Counted from the first letter of the stretch, positions 28,500-37,462 are shown. The stretch: DNA of 64,000 nucleotides from Thalassotalea insulae (GCF_030161395.1 NZ_BSST01000001.1:1302001-1366000), one strand, 5' to 3'. Numbers and translations are program-made. The notes: a model not told the origin generated them from the letters alone.

Positions 28500-29105
28500 T
28501 CATTCTCCGCTTTGTACTAGCTGAGCGCTTGAACTAACAGTAAACAGGGTCATGTTATTGTCAGCTTCTGCCAGACGGAAATGACTAAAAGATTGGCCAG
28601 ATAAAAACGTTGCCCGTTCAAACTTTGCTAACCACACAGGGACGGCATTCGGTTGACGAGCCAGTCCGCTAAACATCAGTTGGTCGTGATGAATTTTCAC
28701 TTGCTGCAGGCTAATATCCTTATGATGCAATTCTGACAACTCCGTCATAGCCTGAGAAAAACCAGCGGCATAAGTAGAAGCGACATTGGTTAATTGTTGA
28801 TGCAGATTCTTTTTCTTTGATAGCAGCAACTTCACCGTCGCAAGCTTTTCCTGTAATAGCGGATCCGCCTGATTGCTACTTACTTGTTTTTCTAAATCAG
28901 CCTGATAATTAGCAGATTGTTGTTTTTGCTCAGTCATTAACGATGATGCCTGAGTGAGTTCTGCCAATTTAAGCTCAGTTAGCATTGCCCAACTCATCAT
29001 AGCCAAGGCGACAATCCCCCAAAGTCCGACAACCCGTGCTAAGGTCCACAATGGCTGTTGAGCGAGTAGCTCATCTTGCATTAAATTAATTGATAATTTT
29101 TGCAT
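28500..29105 (-). CDS. PilN-like MSHA assembly protein (MshI2 type)
   Basis: A 201-residue bitopic protein with short cytoplasmic start MQKLSINLMQDELL, one membrane segment (about residues 22-45), a coiled-coil region and a small periplasmic domain: the PilN plan. The start at 29105 is set by the TAATG overlap with the mshI stop, giving the PilN-type N-terminus that contacts PilM-like proteins (INLM resembling the INLLP motif of PilN). In several species this gene is called mshI2 or is counted as part of mshI. Confidence 0.85.
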   Translation of the reverse strand: MQKLSINLMQDELLAQQPLWTLARVVGLWGIVALAMMSWAMLTELKLAELTQASSLMTEQKQQSANYQADLEKQVSSNQADPLLQEKLATVKLLLSKKKNLHQQLTNVASTYAAGFSQAMTELSELHHKDISLQQVKIHHDQLMFSGLARQPNAVPVWLAKFERATFLSGQSFSHFRLAEADNNMTLFTVSSSAQLVQSGE

Positions 29106-30010
29106 TACTTTTGCTCCACCTGATGATGTAGCATGGTAGCGCCAATACAAACGGCATCTTCTCTATGCTCAGCATAACCTTCAGGCATAGCAAAAAGATT
29201 AACCGCAACATTAGTGTTTTCTGCCAAACGCCGTGCCAGATACGCTTCATTTTCCATTGGCACTAATACTTCGATTGAGCGGATCGGTGCTTGTTTTAAT
29301 TGCCGTTCAAAGTAGTCAGTTGAACGCTGAATTTCCAAACTTAACGAATCAATTACGCCTAAAGCCAGCTCTTCCTGAGTGTTATGCTCTATTTGTTCAA
29401 GCCCTCTTATCCGACGAAAAAAATACAAACAGCCTTCTTTAACAATCAAAACCAGCATATCTTCACCTGGCTGTTTACATACCAGTAGTTTCGCATCGTT
29501 TTGTACCGGCATTAAACTGGCAAAAGCAAACTCTTCTATCGTGATGGTTTTAACATTAAGTTGCTGAGCGTTTAAGTGTTCAACATATTGACTAAGTTCA
29601 TGCTTATTAGCACAAACAACATTGATCTTTTCAACACCGCCAGCCAAATTAGGGGTATCATAATAATCCACTATCATGTCATCTGGCGCTATGCTGACTA
29701 AATCTTTGATTTGCCATTTTACCGCTGCATTGATTTCTTCTGCTGGTACCTGTGGTTTTTCAACTTGTACCGTCTGATTATATTTGGCTGATAACACCAA
29801 ATGACAATCACCTGATACATTATGTTCTTTCACTAAATGATTAAACACATCATGATATCGACCATCAACCACCAGCTGTTTACCGCAATAGGTGCTTTTT
29901 TCTGAAGAGACAATACAAAAGCCAACATCCTGCTGGCGCAGACTCACGCCGATGACATCAGAAGATTCTGTTTTAGAAAATAGTTGACTTATTCGTGTAA
30001 TAATTGTCAT
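29105..30010 (-). CDS. mshI: MSHA biogenesis protein MshI (PilM-like)
   Basis: A 301-residue soluble, actin-fold PilM-like protein that sits on the cytoplasmic side of the PilN/PilO-like pair. The N-terminal ATPase-like fold (SSDVIGVSLRQQDVGFCIVS) and the central QVPAEEINAAVKWQIKDLV segment are typical. It is the first gene of the cluster, and a candidate promoter lies about 45 bp upstream. Divergently, 119 bp away, starts a PLP-dependent enzyme rather than mshH. Confidence 0.92.
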   Translation of the reverse strand: MTIITRISQLFSKTESSDVIGVSLRQQDVGFCIVSSEKSTYCGKQLVVDGRYHDVFNHLVKEHNVSGDCHLVLSAKYNQTVQVEKPQVPAEEINAAVKWQIKDLVSIAPDDMIVDYYDTPNLAGGVEKINVVCANKHELSQYVEHLNAQQLNVKTITIEEFAFASLMPVQNDAKLLVCKQPGEDMLVLIVKEGCLYFFRRIRGLEQIEHNTQEELALGVIDSLSLEIQRSTDYFERQLKQAPIRSIEVLVPMENEAYLARRLAENTNVAVNLFAMPEGYAEHREDAVCIGATMLHHQVEQK

Positions 30011-30053
30011 TTATCGATATTATTATTGGACTTTAAAAAAATGTCTTAATTTC

Positions 30054-30081
30054 ATTATCCCTGATTCGAGTATATCCGCAA
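30054..30081 (-). promoter_or_regulatory. Candidate promoter of the msh operon
   Basis: Minus strand: TTGCGG (plus 30076-30081), 16-bp spacer, GATAAT (5 of 6 matches to the -10 box, plus 30054-30059). It lies about 45 bp before the mshI start in the 119-bp divergent gap. The -35 match is weak, so an activator may be needed. Confidence 0.35.
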
Positions 30082-30129
30082 GTTTTTTAAGGCATTTATC
30101 CCGGTAAACAAACTAAAGACCTCAGTGTT

Positions 30130-31071
30130 ATGACTTCTCACTCGCCAATACAAAGAATTGCTCACCCGTTATTCGAGCAATATCAGTTAACAGTCGATAT
30201 TAAACGCGATGATTTATTACATCCGGTAATTTCAGGCAATAAATGGCGCAAACTCAAATACAATATTAAACATCTGCAACAGCATAACTATCAGGGAATA
30301 GTGAGTTTTGGCGGTGGTTATTCTAACCATATTCATGCGCTCGCCTATGCCGGACACTACTATGGCTTTGCCACAGTCGGCGTGATCAGAGGGGAAGCTC
30401 ATTATGCTAATAATTACAGCCTACAATGTGCGCAAAAATGGGGCATGGAACTAAAATTTATCGACCGTAAAAGTTACCGGCAAAAAACAGAAGCAAGTTT
30501 TCTCGAGCAACTACAACAGCAATACCGCAATTATTTTATTGTGCCAGAAGGTGGCAGTAATCAACTGGCGTTACCTGGGGTAGCTGAGGTTTGTCAGGAG
30601 CTTAATCAACAAACAAACTATGACACCCTGATCACTCCTGTTGGCAGTGCCGGTACGTTAGCCGGATTAATAACAGGAGATAATAACCAACACCAACTGT
30701 TAGGCATTGCGGTACTTAAACAGGGAGAATATCTAGTCGATGATGTAAAACAATTAATTCCAAACACTGGCACTGATAATAATTGGCAGATATTAACGCA
30801 ATACCATTGCGGTGGCTATGCCAAGTTCTCCCAACAAGATTTAGCGGAACTCAAGGCTTTTAGCCATATCACTGGTGTGCCTTTTGAACCTATCTATTCT
30901 GGCAAAATGATTTTAGCCTTGCTCGATTTAATTAAGAACAACACCTTTGCACCCGGGCATCATATCGTACTACTCCATACTGGCGGGTTACAGGGGCTCG
31001 CGGGACTCGCAGAACAAAACAAGCTTAAAGCAGATGAATGGCCTTTGCCACCTGGGCTACAGGTTCTGTAA
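30130..31071 (+). CDS. PLP-dependent ACC deaminase/D-cysteine desulfhydrase family protein
   Basis: A 313-residue fold-type II PLP enzyme. The PLP lysine is expected in SGNKWRKLKYNI (residues about 38-49), followed by the conserved SFGGGYSNHIHALA. The phosphate loop region is TPVGSAGTLAGL, and the C-terminal LLHTGGLQGLAGL is typical. Family members include 1-aminocyclopropane-1-carboxylate deaminase and D-cysteine desulfhydrase; I cannot decide the substrate, though marine gammaproteobacterial members are usually treated as D-cysteine desulfhydrase-like. It stands between csrD/mshH and mshI, which are usually adjacent, and its 3' end overlaps csrD by 47 bp on the opposite strand. Confidence 0.85.
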   Translation: MTSHSPIQRIAHPLFEQYQLTVDIKRDDLLHPVISGNKWRKLKYNIKHLQQHNYQGIVSFGGGYSNHIHALAYAGHYYGFATVGVIRGEAHYANNYSLQCAQKWGMELKFIDRKSYRQKTEASFLEQLQQQYRNYFIVPEGGSNQLALPGVAEVCQELNQQTNYDTLITPVGSAGTLAGLITGDNNQHQLLGIAVLKQGEYLVDDVKQLIPNTGTDNNWQILTQYHCGGYAKFSQQDLAELKAFSHITGVPFEPIYSGKMILALLDLIKNNTFAPGHHIVLLHTGGLQGLAGLAEQNKLKADEWPLPPGLQVL

Positions 31072-32683
31072 AGAAATGTCCTTGCCCGCCACTGACTCCT
31101 AACTTCAGGAGCATCTGCCACTCTTCATTGTTTTCTACTCCTAATGCATAGACTTCAACCTGGTTTGTCGCACAGATGGTTTGCAAACTCTGGACAAAAA
31201 TTTGATTTTCCGGCTTACGGTGAATATTCATTACAATGCTGCGGTGTAGTTTCATAAAATCAATCGGAAAAAATTTTAAATAATGAGCATTTTCAACATA
31301 TTGACCAACTTTATCGACTAATAGTTTAACCCCTAACTGATGCAAAGATTCAAACACCGGCTTAAGTTCTTGTAAATGATTAGCAATATGATATTCACTG
31401 ATCTCAACAATTAATCTTGACGCCAGTGCTTGATGTGGCTGAAGTATACTGACCAATTGCTCTTTAAAATCTTGCGCCAATAACGATTCAATCGAGAAAT
31501 TGAGACTGCAATGGTCTTGCTGCTCTTTATCATATAACAAGATCCGACACACTTGTTCTAACACTAGCAAGTCGATGGTTTTGACTAAGCCACATTGCTT
31601 TGCCATAGGTAAAAATACCCGAGCACTGATCAAACTGCCATCAACATCCCTGACTTTTGACAGCACCTCATGATGCAGTATCCGGACACCATCTTTAGCG
31701 ATAACCGGCTGAAAAAAAACCACAAATGCATTATTACTAATCGCTTTAGTTAAAAAGGTTCGCCATTGCAATGAGCCTTTTGCCCGAACATTTTCTACCT
31801 CTCCCGGATCATACATAAACCACTGTGACGGACCATGAAGTTGGGCGCTGCGTAGCGCCATATCCGCTTCAGATTTAACTTGATAGGAGTTTTCTGCATG
31901 GGAAAAATAACTCACACCAATATGAATAAACTCATCATGGTTCACCCCTATCGGCAATGATAATGTCGACAGACTAGTTAATAGCTTATCTGCCAGTTTT
32001 TCTGACTCTATGATAAAAATACCGGGAATAATAACTGCCAGCTCATATTCACTACGTCTAGCAAGGTAATAATTACAGACGCCTAATAAACGTTGTTTCA
32101 CAGTATTGACGGCAATATCTAATAAAATATTAACCTGTTTTTCACCATACAAGCTATGGATCACATCAAAGCCGTTAAACTGGATAAAATACACAGCTCC
32201 TTGGACATCTTCTTCTTTAAGTAAGGCTTCTAAGCGATTATTAAAAAACTCACGGTTACCAATCCCTGTTTGCTTATCTAGCAGTAAATTAGCTCTTAAA
32301 CGGGCATCAAATTGACTATCAGCGTAGCTCGCCTGCTCTAGCTGCTGTAATAATTTATCAACTGTTTGATTTAGCAGGTTGTTTGTCAGCGTTAGCTTTT
32401 GATATTGGCCACTAACTGTCGATTGCTCCGCCCAGAATTCCAAATACGAGATTTCCCGCAAAGTATGATTAGCGCAAGCTTTAAAATGTCGAGCAAACAG
32501 CCACACTGAAAGTGCAGCGAACGACCAAACAACTAATATCAAAAAGGCATAAAATAGGGACTGTGTATTGATAACAAGAAATGGCAACAGCCAGGAAATC
32601 AAACTGGCACAAGCTATTATCAATAGTGTTTTACACACTAAGATAAACAGATGTTTTTCTATCTGAGCTGCCGAAGAAGCCAT
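31025..32683 (-). CDS. csrD: CsrD/MshH-type degenerate GGDEF-EAL regulator
   Basis: In E. coli CsrD directs RNase E decay of the CsrB/CsrC small RNAs and so controls CsrA; the Vibrio gene next to msh is called mshH. The 552-residue protein has two N-terminal membrane segments (about residues 13-65), a coiled-coil stretch, then a GGDEF domain whose active site reads RRSEYEL instead of GGDEF, and an EAL domain whose signature is EVLSKVRD with a partial DK-type segment (LLVDKVGQYVEN). Both domains therefore look catalytically dead, as in CsrD. It is shorter than E. coli CsrD (646), mainly in the periplasmic loop. A ribosomal-operon terminator separates it from rplI upstream. Confidence 0.85.
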   Translation of the reverse strand: MASSAAQIEKHLFILVCKTLLIIACASLISWLLPFLVINTQSLFYAFLILVVWSFAALSVWLFARHFKACANHTLREISYLEFWAEQSTVSGQYQKLTLTNNLLNQTVDKLLQQLEQASYADSQFDARLRANLLLDKQTGIGNREFFNNRLEALLKEEDVQGAVYFIQFNGFDVIHSLYGEKQVNILLDIAVNTVKQRLLGVCNYYLARRSEYELAVIIPGIFIIESEKLADKLLTSLSTLSLPIGVNHDEFIHIGVSYFSHAENSYQVKSEADMALRSAQLHGPSQWFMYDPGEVENVRAKGSLQWRTFLTKAISNNAFVVFFQPVIAKDGVRILHHEVLSKVRDVDGSLISARVFLPMAKQCGLVKTIDLLVLEQVCRILLYDKEQQDHCSLNFSIESLLAQDFKEQLVSILQPHQALASRLIVEISEYHIANHLQELKPVFESLHQLGVKLLVDKVGQYVENAHYLKFFPIDFMKLHRSIVMNIHRKPENQIFVQSLQTICATNQVEVYALGVENNEEWQMLLKLGVSGGQGHFFTEPVAQVAKAIHLL

Positions 32684-32767
32684 AAGGTGTTTTTATTGTT
32701 AATCAATTTAGCATTGAGTGTAGTCTAATATTAAGAATATATAAGACTCGTGGTATATCTTTTCTCC

Positions 32768-32805
32768 ATAAAAAAACACCGTAACTTAAAAAGTTACGGT
32801 GTTTT
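32768..32805 (-). terminator. Terminator of the rpsF-priB-rpsR-rplI operon
   Basis: Near-perfect 14-bp hairpin AAAACACCGTAACT / AGTTACGGTGTTTT with a 5-nt loop (32773-32805), with an uninterrupted T-run on the minus strand. It lies 24 bp after the rplI stop. Confidence 0.9.
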
Positions 32806-32828
32806 CTAACTACTACTTGTTATGCGAA

Positions 32829-33281
32829 TTAAGCTTCAGCAATAACAGTCACTTTGATGCTTGAATCAACATCAGTGTGTAAGTGAATAGCGATATCAAA
32901 TTCGCCTGTTTCACGGATTGCACCGTGAGGCATACGAACTTCAGCTTTAGTAACTTCAACACCCGCTTCAGTTACCGCATCAGCGATATCACGAGTACCG
33001 ATAGAACCGAATAATTTACCTTCTTCACCTGCTTTAGAAGCGATAGTGATTTCGGCTAATTCAGTTAATTTTGCTGCACGAGCTTCAGCTGCAGCTAAGT
33101 TATCAGCTAATTGCTTTTCTAACTCTGCACGACGAGCTTCAAAGTGCTCAACGTTTGCTTTAGAGGCAAATACTGCTTTACCTTGTGGTAATAAGAAGTT
33201 ACGCGCATAACCAGATTTAACGCTAACTTTGTCACCAAGGCCGCCTAATTTGGCGATTTTATCAAGAAGAATTACTTCCAT
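32829..33281 (-). CDS. rplI: 50S ribosomal protein L9
   Basis: L9, 150 residues, binds 23S rRNA at the base of the L1 stalk with an N-terminal domain (MEVILLDKIAKLGGLGDKVS, then GYARNFLLPQGKA), a long connecting helix (residues about 40-75) and a C-terminal domain. The ATG at 33281 is chosen because AAGGGG lies 9 bases upstream; the TTG two codons earlier is not needed. It is the last gene of the S6 operon and is followed by a strong terminator. Confidence 0.98.
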   Translation of the reverse strand: MEVILLDKIAKLGGLGDKVSVKSGYARNFLLPQGKAVFASKANVEHFEARRAELEKQLADNLAAAEARAAKLTELAEITIASKAGEEGKLFGSIGTRDIADAVTEAGVEVTKAEVRMPHGAIRETGEFDIAIHLHTDVDSSIKVTVIAEA

Positions 33282-33301
33282 TTTCAAAACCCCTTATTAG
33301 G

Positions 33302-33529
33302 TTACTTGTGTAAATCAGTATACGGTAATAATGCTAAGTAACGAGCACGCTTGATCGCACGACCAAGTTGGCGTTGATATTTAGCAGCAGTACCAGTGAT
33401 ACGGCTAGGAACGATTTTACCACTTTCAGTGATATAGTTTTTTAACGTAGCGATATCTTTGTAATCGATTTCGCTAGCGCCTTCCGCTGTGAAGCGGCAG
33501 AACTTACGACGTCTAAAAAAACGAGACAT
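33302..33529 (-). CDS. rpsR: 30S ribosomal protein S18
   Basis: S18, 75 residues, forms a heterodimer with S6 on the 30S platform. The family core DYKDIATLKNYITESGKIVP, then RITGTAAKYQRQLGRAIKRA, is intact, and the basic N-terminus (SRFFRRRKFCRFTAEG) is typical. A GGAG ribosome-binding site lies 7 bases before the ATG. Confidence 0.98.
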   Translation of the reverse strand: MSRFFRRRKFCRFTAEGASEIDYKDIATLKNYITESGKIVPSRITGTAAKYQRQLGRAIKRARYLALLPYTDLHK

Positions 33530-33579
33530 GGATTTCTCCTATATGGTATTTATCTATCGAAACATCGTTAAATAAATAC

Positions 33580-33885
33580 TTAATTAATCATTTCAATTTG
33601 TTGGGCATGTAACACGAGTAATGGGTTACCGTTCCTCGATTCGTGACGGTTGATAAAACCAGTCACTTTGATATTACTGCCAACAATTAATTCACGAGTT
33701 AATTGTGATAATTCACTTGTTGCCACCACTTGTATCCGAACAAACGCTTGTCTGTTCATGCCCGCTTCATTTTGCATTGACTGATGGTCGATGGAAAACT
33801 GACAGTGCTCAATACCTGCGGGGCTAGTTGAAAACTTAGGTGTTTTTACCACAACTCCAACTAAAACAAGGCAATTAGTTATCAC
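33580..33885 (-). CDS. priB: Primosomal replication protein N (PriB)
   Basis: PriB, 101 residues, is an OB-fold single-strand DNA-binding protein of the PriA-PriB-DnaT replication restart primosome. The segments ITNCLVLVGVV, IEHCQFSIDHQSMQNEAGM and GNPLLVLHAQQIEMIN match the PriB plan closely. The start codon is GTG. Its position between rpsF and rpsR is the standard gammaproteobacterial arrangement. Confidence 0.93.
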   Translation of the reverse strand: MITNCLVLVGVVVKTPKFSTSPAGIEHCQFSIDHQSMQNEAGMNRQAFVRIQVVATSELSQLTRELIVGSNIKVTGFINRHESRNGNPLLVLHAQQIEMIN

Positions 33886-33892
33886 AGATCAC

Positions 33893-34306
33893 TTATTCTT
33901 CGCTTGCAGCTTCTTCTGTAGTTTCAGCAGCAGCTGGAGCTTCAGCAACCTCTTTCTTAACTTCGCGGCGTTCTTCACGACGGTCATCTTTAGCAGCAGC
34001 CATAGGTGATGCTTCAGTTACCGCGTCTTTAGTACGCATGATCATGTTACGAATAACAACATCGTTATAACGGAAAGAAGTTTCTAATTCATCAATAACT
34101 GATTGAGGCGCTTCTACGTTCATTAAAACATAGTGTGCTTTGTGCAATTTATTGATTGGGTATGCTAATTGGCGACGACCCCAGTCTTCAAGACGGTGGA
34201 TTTTGCCTTCAGCAGCATTGATCAAGTCGGTGTAACGCTGGATCATGCCAGGTACTTGTTCACTCTGATCAGGGTGAACCATAAATACGATTTCGTAATG
34301 ACGCAT
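33893..34306 (-). CDS. rpsF: 30S ribosomal protein S6
   Basis: S6, 137 residues, binds S18 and the 30S platform. The core MRHYEIVFMVHPDQSEQVPG, then HRLEDWGRRQLAYPINKLHK, is unmistakable. The C-terminus is extended by a charged alanine- and glutamate-rich tail (EAPAAAETTEEAASEE), where many bacteria carry the polyglutamate tail. The ATG at 34306 with GGAG upstream is preferred over a longer frame starting at 34366. A good promoter is found about 100 bp upstream. Confidence 0.98.
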   Translation of the reverse strand: MRHYEIVFMVHPDQSEQVPGMIQRYTDLINAAEGKIHRLEDWGRRQLAYPINKLHKAHYVLMNVEAPQSVIDELETSFRYNDVVIRNMIMRTKDAVTEASPMAAAKDDRREERREVKKEVAEAPAAAETTEEAASEE

Positions 34307-34345
34307 TACGAGCTCCTTACGGTTGTAGCCTCTTATCTGGCTCAG
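34307..34345 (-). promoter_or_regulatory. Possible S6:S18-binding leader of rpsF
   Basis: The rpsF leader contains a small AGCC / GGCT hairpin followed by a CCG trinucleotide (minus strand, plus positions 34320-34322) and then the Shine-Dalgarno GGAGCT. In many bacteria the S6:S18 dimer represses this operon through a leader structure with a conserved unpaired CCG near the start codon. Only the CCG, the small hairpin and their location are seen; the fold is inferred. Confidence 0.25.
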
Positions 34346-34400
34346 CCAACACCAGTATTGAGGCAAGGAACAAAAAGTTCAGGCTGAATTAAGGTCGCGT

Positions 34401-34429
34401 ATTGTAGGGAAAATAGCCAATGATAGCAA
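34401..34429 (-). promoter_or_regulatory. Sigma-70 promoter of the S6 operon
   Basis: Minus strand: -35 TTGCTA (plus 34424-34429), 17-bp spacer, -10 TACAAT (plus 34401-34406), followed by a GC-rich start region (ACGCGACC) as is usual for growth-rate-regulated ribosomal promoters. Confidence 0.6.
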
Positions 34430-34462
34430 GCATAATATTCGTGATAAGGCAGGCTGCTCTAA

Positions 34463-35596
34463 TTAGTGAGTATTAGCGTACTTCTGTTTATCGAAGATAT
34501 TCAAGTAAACCTTGTCCATCCCTTGATGCTCTTGCTCTGAAAAACGGATTTCCAATTCTGGGCTGAGTAATTGAAAATTCGTCAACTGAGTTAAAAAACA
34601 CTCGGAAGTTAATGTGTGCTGGCAGTATTTAAGTACTTCAGTGACAACATAAGCATTGAGGTAGCCTTCGAGCTGAACATGATCAAGCTCAGTCACTCCC
34701 TGTTTGTTCATATCACTAATAAATAATCGACAAAGCGACCATTGGCATTGATAAGGCGCAGGCATCACTTCGGTAACAAGTAAACGACTAGGCTGATTAA
34801 TACGACTAAATAAATCGTTACTTGAGACAAAGGAGACCGTAGTGAAAAAAGGGGTAAACTGCTGTTGATGGGCCATATTAATCAACTTAGCTAACGGTTG
34901 ATAAGTACCAACAAAGGCCACGGCTGCAACATTTTGTTTTTTCAAGAACTCTAATGCCAATGAAATATCCTGAGTATTTCTTCGATAACGGGTCACAATT
35001 GACGGCTTAATATGATGTGCTTTCATGGCAATTAAATAACCCTGTTCAACTGCCGCACCAAATTCATCAGCCTGCACTAGTAAACCGATATCCGTAATTT
35101 TTCGCTCATTAACAAGGTAATCAATCTGTGCCTGAGCTTCCTGATAATAACTAGCTCTTAAATTAAAAATGTTATCAATCACAGGAGTACGCAGAAACTC
35201 AGCACCAGTAAATGGCATGAGGAATGGCAACTGGCTTTTTTTAATTAACGGCAATATCGCATGGGTGGTCGGCGTACCAACGTAATTAAAAAAAGCAAAA
35301 ATATTTTCTTGCTTAAGAAAATATTGGGTATTTTTTAGCGTTCTATAAGGCTCATAACCGTCATCCCTAATCAATAAGTTAATTTCTCGCCCGGCAATAC
35401 CACCATTTTGATTCACACGTGAGAAATATGCCTGAGCTCCTTGATTTAACCGGGTACCCAATTGAGAAGCGGGACCTGAAATGGCATTGGACACTGCAAG
35501 GTTTATCGGCGGCAATTGCTGGGATAATACCCCCATCACTGTGCTCAAGTAAATCAGCACAACTAAGCATACTTTTTGTAAATTCACATCAATCAT
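34463..35596 (-). CDS. Orphan periplasmic ligand-binding protein (type I fold, LivK-like)
   Basis: A 377-residue exported protein of the branched-chain amino-acid-binding (Peripla_BP_6) type. After a signal peptide (about residues 8-25, KVCLVVLIYLSTVMGVLS) comes the family start INLAVSNAISGPASQLGTRL, then SRVNQNGGIAGREINLLIRD and the hinge region PFLMPFTGAEFLRTP. No permease or ATPase genes are nearby, so it is an orphan that may feed a distant transporter or a sensor. Divergently, 221 bp away, is another orphan binding protein of a different fold. No ligand can be inferred. Confidence 0.8.
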   Translation of the reverse strand: MIDVNLQKVCLVVLIYLSTVMGVLSQQLPPINLAVSNAISGPASQLGTRLNQGAQAYFSRVNQNGGIAGREINLLIRDDGYEPYRTLKNTQYFLKQENIFAFFNYVGTPTTHAILPLIKKSQLPFLMPFTGAEFLRTPVIDNIFNLRASYYQEAQAQIDYLVNERKITDIGLLVQADEFGAAVEQGYLIAMKAHHIKPSIVTRYRRNTQDISLALEFLKKQNVAAVAFVGTYQPLAKLINMAHQQQFTPFFTTVSFVSSNDLFSRINQPSRLLVTEVMPAPYQCQWSLCRLFISDMNKQGVTELDHVQLEGYLNAYVVTEVLKYCQHTLTSECFLTQLTNFQLLSPELEIRFSEQEHQGMDKVYLNIFDKQKYANTH

Positions 35597-35817
35597 GAGT
35601 AGGTAACATTACGAATACAACAGCATTAATTTGTTTTAATTTATAGCGGCATTCACATTTGCCGAGAAATCACCAATAAATCTTTATCCAACCCTAGATA
35701 AGTCTAGCCTAATTATTGAAAAGAAAAAGAAAACCATCGAGTTATTACGATAGAAACTGCGACAGACAAAATAATTGCTATAGTTAAAAAACAAGCAAAC
35801 AAAAACATAACTAGCAA

Positions 35818-36690
35818 ATGCTGAGACGCTTCGCCTTTTTCATTTTATTTTCTATGCTAGCAAATAGCCTAATCGCACAGGAAATTCGTGTAGTAGGAAA
35901 ACAGGCAGAGGCAGATATTGCCCACGGTTATTTTATTCAGTTAATTTCACTGGCGCTAACAGCAAGCACGCCTAAATATCCCGCCACGTCTTTTCAAGTC
36001 ATCGATATAAATCGTATCACTCAAATGAGAACGCTAAATTTATTGGCCCAAGGCTCTGTTGATGTTTTTTGGAGTGGCACCAACAAAGCAAGAGAAGCCC
36101 AATTTATCCCAATACGCATCCCATTATTTCAGGGGCTATTAGGCTATCGCTTATCCATTATTCATCAAGACAACTTAGCAATGTTTAACAAACTGTTAAA
36201 ACAACCTGATCAACTAAAATCACTAACCGCCTGCCAGGGGGAACATTGGCCAGATTCGGATATATTGGAAAGCAATGGCTACAAGGTTTCACGCATTGTT
36301 CGCTTTGATTCTATGTATGCAATGCTTGCTTTTAAGCGCTGTGATTACTTTCCTCGCGCAATATTTGAAGGTTACTCAGAACTGGAAGTGATCAAGAAAA
36401 AATTTCCCAAGCTAGTGGTATTTGATCAATTAATTCTGCATTACCCGTTTGCTATTTATTTTTTTGTTAATAAAAATAACCCTGAGTTAGCACAACAACT
36501 AACTTATGGCTTAAACCAGCTTATTAATGATGGACGTTTAATGCAGTTTATGAAAAGTCACCCGTTATCTTCACCACTTTTTCCATTAACTAAATGGCAA
36601 GATAAACAATACTTACATCTGAGTAATCAAGATCTATCAAAAGAAACAAGAGCGCTTGATGATAAATTCTGGCTCAAGCTATACCCTTAA
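35818..36690 (+). CDS. Orphan periplasmic solute-binding-like protein (type II fold)
   Basis: A 290-residue exported protein with a signal peptide (MLRRFAFFILFSMLANSLIA, cleavage near AQ) and the pattern of extracellular solute-binding family 3 proteins: ITQMRTLNLLAQGSVDVFWS in the first lobe and a second lobe with FDSMYAMLAFKRCDYFPRA. Many such lone proteins in Alteromonadales are annotated only as transporter substrate-binding domain proteins. It is transcribed away from the type I binding protein and ends 7 bp from the end of rlmB. Function is unknown. Confidence 0.72.
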   Translation: MLRRFAFFILFSMLANSLIAQEIRVVGKQAEADIAHGYFIQLISLALTASTPKYPATSFQVIDINRITQMRTLNLLAQGSVDVFWSGTNKAREAQFIPIRIPLFQGLLGYRLSIIHQDNLAMFNKLLKQPDQLKSLTACQGEHWPDSDILESNGYKVSRIVRFDSMYAMLAFKRCDYFPRAIFEGYSELEVIKKKFPKLVVFDQLILHYPFAIYFFVNKNNPELAQQLTYGLNQLINDGRLMQFMKSHPLSSPLFPLTKWQDKQYLHLSNQDLSKETRALDDKFWLKLYP

Positions 36691-36697
36691 CTACAAA

Positions 36698-37462
36698 TCA
36701 AGACAAAAGGGGTTGTCTTTGACGAACAATCTCAAACAAACAGATGCCAGTAGCAACCGAGACATTTAAGCTTGAGACGGTGCCCGCCATAGGCAGTTTA
36801 ACTAACTGATCGCAGTGTTCTCGCGTTAACCGACGCATACCTTTACCTTCAGCTCCCATCACCAACGCCATAGGCCCAGATAACTTAACATCATAGAGAC
36901 AGGTATCTGTTTCACCAGCGGTGCCAATGATCCACACTCCCATTTGTTGTAATTGTTTCATGGTACGAGCTAAATTAGTCACTTGTACTAACGGCACAGT
37001 TTCCGCCGCCCCCACCGCCACTTTTCGCACCGTAGCCGTCAAACGGGCGGCATTATCTTTCGGCACTATAATTGCGTGAACCCCGGCTGCATCAGCGTTA
37101 CGTAAGCAGGCACCTAGATTATGCGGGTCGGTTACCCCATCGAGGATCAGTAAGAACGGTGCAGTATCTTGTTGCTCGGCCTGCGCAATAATATCGTCCA
37201 GATCCGCTTCACTGTAACTTTTCCCCGGTTTAACCCGTGCCACTACGCCTTGATGTTGCTCGCCTTTAGTTTTATCGTCCAGCACCTTACGATTCACCAT
37301 TTGTGCCGGGATACCATATTTACGAGATAAATTAATAATAGGTTTTAAACGTTCATCATCACGGCCTTTGAGTAAAAACAACTCAATAAAACGCTCTGGA
37401 GCACGTTTGATCAACTCGGTTACCGCATGAATACCGAATACCAATTCATCTTGTTTTGCCAT
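36698..37462 (-). CDS. rlmB: 23S rRNA 2'-O-ribose methyltransferase RlmB (Gm2251)
   Basis: A 254-residue SpoU-family (SPOUT) methyltransferase that modifies G2251 in the P-loop of 23S rRNA. The N-terminal substrate-binding domain (LVFGIHAVTELIKRAPERF) is followed by the knotted catalytic domain with motif 1 LDGVTDPHNLGACLRNADAA, motif 2 LVMGAEGKGMRRL and motif 3 LPMAGTVSSLNVSVATGICL. It follows rnr with a 76-bp gap, the usual rnr-rlmB order. Confidence 0.96.
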   Translation of the reverse strand: MAKQDELVFGIHAVTELIKRAPERFIELFLLKGRDDERLKPIINLSRKYGIPAQMVNRKVLDDKTKGEQHQGVVARVKPGKSYSEADLDDIIAQAEQQDTAPFLLILDGVTDPHNLGACLRNADAAGVHAIIVPKDNAARLTATVRKVAVGAAETVPLVQVTNLARTMKQLQQMGVWIIGTAGETDTCLYDVKLSGPMALVMGAEGKGMRRLTREHCDQLVKLPMAGTVSSLNVSVATGICLFEIVRQRQPLLS

